In this document: piece after piece, positions 8,586 to 14,026 of the stretch
How the letters are laid out: each line of letters begins with the position of its first letter
Numbering within the stretch: the first letter of the stretch is position 1
Assembly (NCBI GenBank): GCA_022563075.1
Contig: JADFOC010000017.1
Span: 1 to 14,026 of the forward strand
DNA length: 14,026 nucleotides
Source: Pseudomonadota bacterium
Lineage (GTDB): Bacteria > Pseudomonadota > Gammaproteobacteria > Pseudomonadales > Pseudohongiellaceae
Direction of reading: 5' to 3'
Notes under the pieces: generated by a model
The model's input: only the letters and a program-made list of their open reading frames with translations
Databases searched by the model: none
What the model was told of the DNA's origin: nothing
Program-made: the position numbers and the translations under genes

Positions 8586-9287
8586 CTAGCGTATTTCTAA
8601 TAATTCAACATCGAATATGAGTGCAGAATTTGGCGGAATAGCCGGCGTCGGCGAAGCTTCTCCGTAAGCCATAGCAGGTGGAATAAACAGGCGCCATTTA
8701 TCACCAACTTTCATTAGCTGCAGTGCCTCGGTCCAGCCGCTGATGACCTGCGACAATCCGAATTCGGTAGGCTCGCCTCGATCTACAGAACTGTCAAAAA
8801 CAGTGCCATCGGTAAGCGTGCCATGATAGTGCGCCAACACCGCATCATTAACACCAGGTGATGCCCCAGCTTCAGGCCCCGATGTCAAAATCAGGTATTG
8901 CAAACCGGATTCCAGAGCAACTACTCCTTCGAGCTCAGCATTCTGCCGCAGAAATTCCTCACTGGCCGCCAGATTATCGGCCAGTGCCGCCTGCCGTTTG
9001 TCCTGCATGCGCTGTTGATTGGACTGTACCGCAGCCATCAGCTCCCCATTGGTTAATCTCACATCACCAGCAATACCATCTAACATGCCGACGATGAATT
9101 TATCCAAATCGAGGTCATCCAGCAAGCCTTGACTTGCCACATTCTGGCCGATATTTGCACCCATGGCATAGGCCATTCGATGGTCTTCATTCTCCAGGTC
9201 AAGGTCAGCCTGGGCGAATACCTGAGAACCACATAGCAATACCAACCAGGGTAAAACAGTTTGCCCTAGGCGACGCAATCGTTGCAT
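8586..9287 (-). CDS. Exported FKBP-type peptidyl-prolyl cis-trans isomerase (FkpA/Mip-like)
   Basis: FKBP isomerases speed up proline isomerisation during folding, and this one should act in the periplasm or at the envelope. From the ATG at 9287 it has 233 residues. Residues 1-27 are a signal peptide: basic MQRLRRLGQ, hydrophobic VLPWLVLLC, then AQA before DLDLEN, a signal peptidase I site. Residues 35-120 are the helical dimerisation domain of Mip/FkpA proteins (HRMAYAMGANIGQNVASQG). Residues 145-232 are the FKBP domain, with HYHGTLTDGTVFDSS, VISGWTEAL, the FIPPAMAYGE loop and a final FDVELLEI strand. The start is set by AAGGA about 9 nt upstream. A TTG at 9335 would add 16 residues and bury the signal peptide. 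It has no lipobox. The choice between FkpA and Mip is open. Confidence 0.92.
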   Translation of the reverse strand: MQRLRRLGQTVLPWLVLLCGSQVFAQADLDLENEDHRMAYAMGANIGQNVASQGLLDDLDLDKFIVGMLDGIAGDVRLTNGELMAAVQSNQQRMQDKRQAALADNLAASEEFLRQNAELEGVVALESGLQYLILTSGPEAGASPGVNDAVLAHYHGTLTDGTVFDSSVDRGEPTEFGLSQVISGWTEALQLMKVGDKWRLFIPPAMAYGEASPTPAIPPNSALIFDVELLEIR

Positions 9288-9480
9288 ACAGTTTTCCTTA
9301 GATTCATTGGACAAATACTCGCGAAAACGATTCAATCCAGTAGTTGTCGATTGGTTGGGGATACTAACTGGGATAAGTTTGAAATACCAGCCGATTGGAA
9401 CACTGAACTTTAAGGCATAATTGAACTCAAACCATGCAGAATTCCAGTGTAGGTCGAGCCATCCGATTTATCTTGCAGAC
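9288..9480. promoter_or_regulatory. Divergent region between the FKBP isomerase and the LRR lipoprotein
   Basis: This is a 193-bp non-coding gap between divergent genes. On the plus strand TTGGAA (9395-9400) and CATAAT (9416-9421) make a possible sigma70 promoter for the lipoprotein gene. The -10 is close to consensus, but the 15-nt spacing is at the short limit. I found no convincing minus-strand promoter for the FKBP gene, only its Shine-Dalgarno sequence just before 9287. Confidence 0.35.
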
Positions 9481-10002
9481 ATGTTAAATCCACCCACTTC
9501 ACTCGCGCGCCTCTACCTTATTGCCATACTGCTGAGCTTCACCTCTTGTGCACAACAATTCACTGTGTCGATTAATGATCAGGCGGTTTACGATCCCTTA
9601 GGCCGACTAATCAGCGGCCAGGTTACAGATTCAGATTTGCAAGGCTGCATTAACTTGGCACTACAGCAACAGAATCTGCAGGATGCGGCAGAGTTGAACG
9701 TGCTTGCATGCGCTAATTCGCAAATTGTAAATCTTGAGAATATCTCCCTGCTCAAACAACTCCGCTTTCTTGATTTAGCCAACAACAACATCAGCAATAT
9801 CACGCCATTGGAAGGACTGACTCAACTAGGTGGTGTCAATTTGACCAATAACGTGATCACCGACGTGACGCCGCTTCTCAATATCGCCAGCCTCGCATCG
9901 GTGGGCTTGCTCGGAAACGATCAAATCCCCTGCACTCAGCTTGACTTGCTGGTAACAAAATTAGGTGCCAACCTGACCCCGCCGGTGAGCTGCAAAAATT
10001 AG
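9481..10002 (+). CDS. Small leucine-rich-repeat lipoprotein, function unknown
   Basis: From the ATG at 9481 this is a 173-residue protein. A hydrophobic stretch (LYLIAILLSF) ends at TSC with Cys23, a somewhat relaxed lipobox that suggests lipid anchoring. A head segment (24-71) precedes leucine-rich repeats in a strict 22-residue register: 72-93, 94-115 (LRFLDLANNNISNITPLEGL) and 116-137, with a degenerate fourth from 138. The spacing and NxI.xI.pL pattern match SDS22/internalin-type repeats, which bind proteins in other contexts. C56/C77 and C151/C171 flank the repeats and could form capping disulfides in the periplasm. An in-frame TTG at 9421 has AAGG five bases upstream, but it would place the lipobox more than 40 residues in. 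I do not recognise a specific family, and its partner is unknown. Confidence 0.75.
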   Translation: MLNPPTSLARLYLIAILLSFTSCAQQFTVSINDQAVYDPLGRLISGQVTDSDLQGCINLALQQQNLQDAAELNVLACANSQIVNLENISLLKQLRFLDLANNNISNITPLEGLTQLGGVNLTNNVITDVTPLLNIASLASVGLLGNDQIPCTQLDLLVTKLGANLTPPVSCKN

Positions 10003-10599
10003 TTAGGCAGGAACACCGCTATGAAAACGGAATTTGTCATCTGGCCGGTTAATTAATTCCGCTTCCTTCGCGGCGAAATGCGCCACCCGGGTGCTGATGT
10101 CGGACTCACTATACCGTTTCGCCAATAAAATATAATCAGCATAGTGTCGTGATTCTGATTTCAAGAGTCCGCCGTAGAATCTTTCAAGTTCTGCGTCCAA
10201 CAGCGGAGCCAGTTTGGCAAACCTCTCACAGGAACGCGCTTCGATGAACGCGCCAACAATTAAGGTATCGACCAGTCGTAGATTACCATCCATCGTAATC
10301 AGCGAGCGCAGCCCTGATGCGTAACGCGACGGACTGAGCCTGACGTACTCAATCCCGCGATTTTTTAAAATTTCAACTACCTGTCGGAAATGCAATAATT
10401 CTTCTCTGGCCAGCTGCGACATCCTGGTTAGCAAATCTGGCTTACTGGTGTAGCGGTACATCAAATTCATGGCTGCTGCCGCCGCTTTCTTTTCACAATT
10501 CGCATGATCGATGAGCAGACGAGACTGGTTATCAATCGCTGCCTCTAACCAGGCATCAGGAGTCTCGCAGGGAAGAAATGCTAGTATATCATCCAGCAT
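10003..10599 (-). CDS. miaE: tRNA 2-methylthio-N6-isopentenyladenosine-37 hydroxylase (MiaE)
   Basis: MiaE is a non-haem diiron monooxygenase that uses O2 to hydroxylate ms2i6A37 to ms2io6A37 in tRNAs reading UNN codons. The 198-residue protein has the ferritin-like four-helix pattern of diiron ligands: E36 (ANCEKKAA), the first ExxH pair E67/H70 (REELLHF), E120 (FIEARSCERF) and the second ExxH pair E149/H152 (SESRHYADY). Family members occur in Salmonella and Pseudomonas; E. coli K-12 lacks it. The modification depends on MiaA and MiaB, which are not in this window. The ATG at 10599 has no clear Shine-Dalgarno sequence. It lies 45 nt after rmuC on the same strand and is probably the last gene of that run. 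Its TAA directly abuts the TAG of the convergent lipoprotein gene. Confidence 0.93.
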   Translation of the reverse strand: MLDDILAFLPCETPDAWLEAAIDNQSRLLIDHANCEKKAAAAAMNLMYRYTSKPDLLTRMSQLAREELLHFRQVVEILKNRGIEYVRLSPSRYASGLRSLITMDGNLRLVDTLIVGAFIEARSCERFAKLAPLLDAELERFYGGLLKSESRHYADYILLAKRYSESDISTRVAHFAAKEAELINRPDDKFRFHSGVPA

Positions 10600-10644
10600 T
10601 ACATTGCTATGACTGGCGCTGATATCGGGGAGCCTGGCAGCATG

Positions 10645-12036
10645 CTAGTGCCTGGTTTTTTCATCGAAATCTTCGGCCGGCTCGATCTCAGATTCGGTCC
10701 CGGCAAGAGACTCATCTTCTTCATGCAAAGCCGAACTCAACAATTTGGATTTATGCTTTTTCGATGTCTTCGCCCCTAATTGTCTTAATGTTTCTACGCG
10801 CTTAATCAGATTACCTCGCCCAGATCGCAATTTATTATATGCTTGTTCGAAACTCTTCTTACTCGCATCAATTCTTGTGCCGATCTCGTCCAAGTCCCCG
10901 ACGAAGGCTACGAACTTGTCATAGAGCGCGCCGGCCTTTTCCGCAATTTCATTGGCATTCTGATTCTGCTGAGCCAGACGCCATAAGTTCTGCACGGTCT
11001 TTAACGTGGTGAGCAAAGTTGTGGGCACGACGAAGATGATGTTACGCTCAAAAGCATGCTGGAATAAATCCGGATCACTTTGCACAGCCATGTTATATGC
11101 CGCTTCGATTGGCATGAACAGAAACACGTAGTCTAGAGAATTTACATCAGCCAAATTCTGATAATCTTTTGCCGACAATGTCTTCACATGCAGGCGCACT
11201 GATTGCACATGCCGTTTCAGTAGTTCGGTTTTTTCCGCTTCTTCGTCGCTGGAACAGTATGCATCCCACGCCTTGAGAGACACTTTTGAATCGATGATAA
11301 TATCGCGAGATTCAGGTAAATGAACCACTACGTCAGGCTGGAACCTGGAACCATCTTCTGACTTTAAACTGACCTGCACATCGTATTCTCTACCCTTTAC
11401 TAATCCGGATTTTTCCAGAAGAGATTCCAGGACAAATTCACCCCAACTACCCTGAGTCTTGTTATCGCCCTTTAACGCATTGGTGAGATTCACCGCGTCT
11501 TCACTGATCTTGCTATTCAATTCCTGCAGATTTCGTATCTCACGCACCAGCGAAAATCGTTCCTTCGACTCCTTGTCATAGGTTTCTTCTACCCTTTTTT
11601 CAAATAGTTTTATTTTTTCCTGCAGAGGGTTCAGTATAGCGGCAAGGTTTTCTTTATTGCTGTCGGCGAATTTCTTGCTTTTATCTTCGAATATCTCGTT
11701 GGCGATGTTTTTGAATGCCACCGTTAATTCCGCCTTGGAATCGCTTAGTAAAGCCAGTTTTTCTTCAATATGCTTCCGCTCCAGTTCCAGGCTGGTCTGT
11801 AACTTCGCGATTTCCTCGCGGCAGGTTTGATTTTCAACTTTGAGTGCCTCGTTGTCGGTCCGACTTATGGCTGACGCCTCACGCAAAGTAGCCACTTCGG
11901 TTTGCTTCGCCGCCAATCGCTCCTTGGCACTGACTTCAGAGAGCTTTAGTTGTTGCGCCTGGCGCAGCAGTATTACCGCAGCGATAACGGCAGCCGCCAG
12001 TAACAGTGCCGTGACAACAAGTATTGTGGTTATCAT
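10645..12036 (-). CDS. rmuC: DNA recombination protein RmuC homologue
   Basis: RmuC proteins limit recombination at inverted repeats in E. coli and carry a nuclease-like fold; their biochemical role is not settled. The 463-residue protein begins with one membrane segment (about 4-24, ILVVTALLLAAAVIAAVILL), which should anchor it in the inner membrane facing the cytoplasm. A charged, Leu/Glu/Lys-rich coiled coil follows at about 30-180. The conserved RmuC domain then shows the family blocks GSWGEFVLESLLEKSGL, FQPDVVVHLPESRDIIIDSK and VFLFMPIEAAY. The C-terminal tail is low-complexity and acidic with a Lys-rich patch (TSKKHKSKLL). The ATG at 12036 lies 49 nt after bamC. Confidence 0.93.
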   Translation of the reverse strand: MITTILVVTALLLAAAVIAAVILLRQAQQLKLSEVSAKERLAAKQTEVATLREASAISRTDNEALKVENQTCREEIAKLQTSLELERKHIEEKLALLSDSKAELTVAFKNIANEIFEDKSKKFADSNKENLAAILNPLQEKIKLFEKRVEETYDKESKERFSLVREIRNLQELNSKISEDAVNLTNALKGDNKTQGSWGEFVLESLLEKSGLVKGREYDVQVSLKSEDGSRFQPDVVVHLPESRDIIIDSKVSLKAWDAYCSSDEEAEKTELLKRHVQSVRLHVKTLSAKDYQNLADVNSLDYVFLFMPIEAAYNMAVQSDPDLFQHAFERNIIFVVPTTLLTTLKTVQNLWRLAQQNQNANEIAEKAGALYDKFVAFVGDLDEIGTRIDASKKSFEQAYNKLRSGRGNLIKRVETLRQLGAKTSKKHKSKLLSSALHEEDESLAGTESEIEPAEDFDEKTRH

Positions 12037-12085
12037 TAGAATTGCGCACTACGGCGGCAATTAAGTAGCGTCAGCATCGCGTGGA

Positions 12086-13141
12086 TTAGCTCAGATTATT
12101 ATTTATAACCAGCAACAACTCTTCCGTGAGCTGGCTCGATTCATCGGTACTTTCTAGTGCTTCGGTTACAACATTCACCGCGGAATCAGTTTCCAGAAGA
12201 CGTACGCTAAATTCTCTCTCCGTCGCTGCATCGTCGTTGCGCCCAGCGCCAAATATTCTCCTGATAAAGCCAGGAGAGTCGTCTTCATCCGTAATGCCAG
12301 AGAATTTGACACTAAAAAAAGACTGATCCCGATTGCTGTCGATGATTACGATGTCCGCGCTCTCCAGCGCCTGTCTAATCTGAACCCAGGCCCTGTTATA
12401 ATCGATGCGCAATTCCAAAAACTGATCACCCGCATCATTTTGAATGATATTGGCTTTGCGTTCAGCCTCGATGCTGCCGGCTAATAAACTGGCGGACGAC
12501 GCCTGATAAATATCATTTCTGTCTGCCAGGTATTGCGAGACAGAATCCAGAATTTGTCTTTCTCTATCTTCTGAAGACGAAGTTTCCGGCCAGTCTACCA
12601 CCAGAGGAATTGGATCACTCCTTAAGTTTTCCAAGTGCAGGACATAAATTTCTGAATACCCGGAATGCAATCCTGGTTCGATAGTGATTCGATATTTATG
12701 TCGGGTAAGCTGGTCGCTATCCACTTCTACCCAGGAGGATTCCATCACCCCTCTACCTGGGTTTTCATAGTCGAGTACGATCTGTAATTCGGTCCAGTAA
12801 TCCCGGACCCGTGGCCAGATCTGACCCGGTGTCGCATCGATTACTATCCAGCGGCGATTCCCCAGATTTTGGATAATCACGCCTTCACGACGCTTGGTTT
12901 CTATGGGTTTAGGCATCGGGGTGCGATCGAATATTTCCGCTGCAACAAAAACTTGCTGGGGGATCACGTAGAGCTGGTCGAGCGTGTAGCTATCCAACTC
13001 TTCGGGGATGCTCATTAGCGGTAAAATTTCTGCGTCGAGATAGTCTCCACCGCGATCGCGAAACATGCCGTTATCACCCGTTAAATAATTACAGCCACTG
13101 AGGGTGAAAACCAGACCAGTGATGAGTAAACTTTTAAGCAT
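12086..13141 (-). CDS. bamC: Outer membrane protein assembly factor BamC
   Basis: BamC is a lipoprotein subunit of the BAM complex that folds beta-barrel proteins into the outer membrane. The 351-residue protein has a signal peptide with a clean lipobox, LSGC at 14-17, so Cys17 should be lipidated. The following unstructured segment (about 18-65), which contacts BamD in E. coli, includes the GDYLDAEILPLMSIPEELD-type conserved stretch. Two helix-grip domains follow: one around 95-200 containing RRWIVIDATPGQIWPRVRDYW, and one around 230-350 containing FLELRIDYNRAWVQIRQAL. The length is close to E. coli BamC (about 344). An AGGA Shine-Dalgarno sequence lies upstream of the ATG. The gene follows dapA by 22 nt, the conserved dapA-bamC pairing of Gammaproteobacteria. 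Confidence 0.95.
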   Translation of the reverse strand: MLKSLLITGLVFTLSGCNYLTGDNGMFRDRGGDYLDAEILPLMSIPEELDSYTLDQLYVIPQQVFVAAEIFDRTPMPKPIETKRREGVIIQNLGNRRWIVIDATPGQIWPRVRDYWTELQIVLDYENPGRGVMESSWVEVDSDQLTRHKYRITIEPGLHSGYSEIYVLHLENLRSDPIPLVVDWPETSSSEDRERQILDSVSQYLADRNDIYQASSASLLAGSIEAERKANIIQNDAGDQFLELRIDYNRAWVQIRQALESADIVIIDSNRDQSFFSVKFSGITDEDDSPGFIRRIFGAGRNDDAATEREFSVRLLETDSAVNVVTEALESTDESSQLTEELLLVINNNLS

Positions 13142-13163
13142 CTATAAGGATTCCTGTATTAAT

Positions 13164-14026
13164 TCACGCCACTGCCGGCAGGCTGATTTCAGCCTGCTCC
13201 AGAGCCTCACTTACTTGGAGTTGGAACTTGGCATCTAGTTCCACCAGCGGTAAGCGAATACCTGACTGGATACGACCCATTTCCTGTAGCGCCCATTTCA
13301 CGGGAACCGGATTCGCCTCCAAAAATAAACTCTGATGTAACAATGCCAACTTATTGTCTATCACCGTGGCAGCATCCGCCTCTGAGGAAAGCGCCAGAGA
13401 ACACATTTCAGCCATCAAAGCAGGTGCCACGTTGGCGGTGACCGAGATAGTGCCGGCAGCCCCTCCCAGCATTAACGGCAGGGATATTCCATCTTCACCA
13501 CTGTAAACCGCCAATCTATCGCCACATTGTCTTATCAGTTCCAGGCCGCGGCTCACATCACCGGTAGCATCTTTGATTGCCACTATATTCTTGAGATCCG
13601 CCAATCTATCCACCGTTGACAGGGACATGTCACAGGCCGTTCGACCCGGTACATTGTAGAGTATCTGCGGAATATCCACAGTTTCTGCCACCGCTTTGAA
13701 GTGGCGATAGAGACCCTCCTGGGAGGGCTTATTATAATAAGGCGTCACCAGAAGACATGCATCGGCACCACTTTGCCTGGCCGATTCGGTGAAAAACAGG
13801 GCCTCTTGGGTGCTATTGGATCCCGTGCCCGCGATAACCGGGATTCGCTTTTTTACTCGCTCGACGCAATGAGCAACCAAGTCACAATGCTCCTGCGCGG
13901 TGAGTGTTGCTGATTCTCCAGTGGTTCCCACCACCACCACCGCCGCCGTCCCTGATTCGATATGCCATTCTATTAATCGATCGAACGCGGGCAAATCCAA
14001 CGCACCGTCTGCCTGCATCGGTGTCA
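13164..14026 (-). CDS. dapA: 4-hydroxy-tetrahydrodipicolinate synthase, 5' end outside window
   Basis: DapA condenses pyruvate with aspartate semialdehyde, the first committed step to diaminopimelate and lysine. The reading frame runs off the right edge as TPMQADGAL. That TPM aligns with residues 11-13 of E. coli DapA, so about ten residues lie outside, and the internal ATG at 14018 is not the true start. In E. coli numbering the Schiff-base lysine K161 is in VAIKDATGD, Y133 in YNVPGRT, and T44/T45 in GTTGESATL. The lysine-allosteric positions as I remember them (S48, A49, H56, N80, E84, Y106) are also kept, while position 53 is Ala rather than His. Feedback inhibition by lysine is therefore likely but unproven. 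The gene lies 22 nt before bamC. Confidence 0.95.
   Translation of the reverse strand, partial: TPMQADGALDLPAFDRLIEWHIESGTAAVVVVGTTGESATLTAQEHCDLVAHCVERVKKRIPVIAGTGSNSTQEALFFTESARQSGADACLLVTPYYNKPSQEGLYRHFKAVAETVDIPQILYNVPGRTACDMSLSTVDRLADLKNIVAIKDATGDVSRGLELIRQCGDRLAVYSGEDGISLPLMLGGAAGTISVTANVAPALMAEMCSLALSSEADAATVIDNKLALLHQSLFLEANPVPVKWALQEMGRIQSGIRLPLVELDAKFQLQVSEALEQAEISLPAVA

Noticed and set aside
10620..10650. Inverted repeat near AGCATGCT between rmuC and miaE
   Set aside because: The stem is 4-5 bp at best, with no T-run on the transcribed strand, so it is not a credible terminator or attachment site.
1..14026. Mobile elements, CRISPR arrays, toxin-antitoxin or defence genes
   Set aside because: I read through both strands and found no transposase or integrase motifs, no regularly spaced repeats and no small toxin-antitoxin-like gene pairs. 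All sizeable frames are explained by the listed genes.

Overview
The window is a compact stretch of a gammaproteobacterial chromosome, with about half G+C by eye and nearly all of it coding. Three things point to Gammaproteobacteria: a BamC lipoprotein next to dapA, a bifunctional MnmC, and a prfB-lysS pair in which prfB carries the classic programmed frameshift. The overall order does not match E. coli or Pseudomonas as I remember them, so a less-studied and possibly marine or environmental lineage is plausible. The genus cannot be read from the sequence. I see no IS elements, phage genes, CRISPR arrays, tRNA or rRNA genes.

Layout. queD (83-442, +) makes a queuosine precursor and converges on a minus-strand group read from right to left: prfB (5039-3941), lysS (3931-2441), ung (2454-1738) and a ferredoxin-reductase-like flavoprotein (1694-468). 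These four are tightly spaced (9-nt gap, 14-nt overlap, 43-nt gap) and look like one transcription unit. A 182-bp divergent intergenic region separates prfB from mnmC (5222-7216, +), which converges on a second minus-strand pair: an FKBP-type peptidyl-prolyl isomerase with a signal peptide (9287-8586), then an M18 aminopeptidase (8536-7238). A second divergent region of 193 bp leads to a small leucine-rich-repeat lipoprotein (9481-10002, +). Its stop codon directly abuts the stop of miaE. The right end is a minus-strand run: dapA (5' end outside the window), bamC, rmuC, miaE.

Function. Much of the window concerns decoding: three tRNA-modification enzymes (QueD, MnmC, MiaE), lysyl-tRNA synthetase and release factor 2. 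The rest covers DNA maintenance (Ung, RmuC), the cell envelope (BamC, the secreted FKBP isomerase, and DapA for lysine and diaminopimelate) and peptide turnover (M18 peptidase). Most of this is ordinary housekeeping. The points worth a second look are the prfB recoding site, which a simple ORF call would miss along with 36 N-terminal residues; the unassigned LRR lipoprotein; the orphan ferredoxin reductase; and an altered segment in the FAD domain of MnmC. I found no convincing sign of a previously undescribed system.
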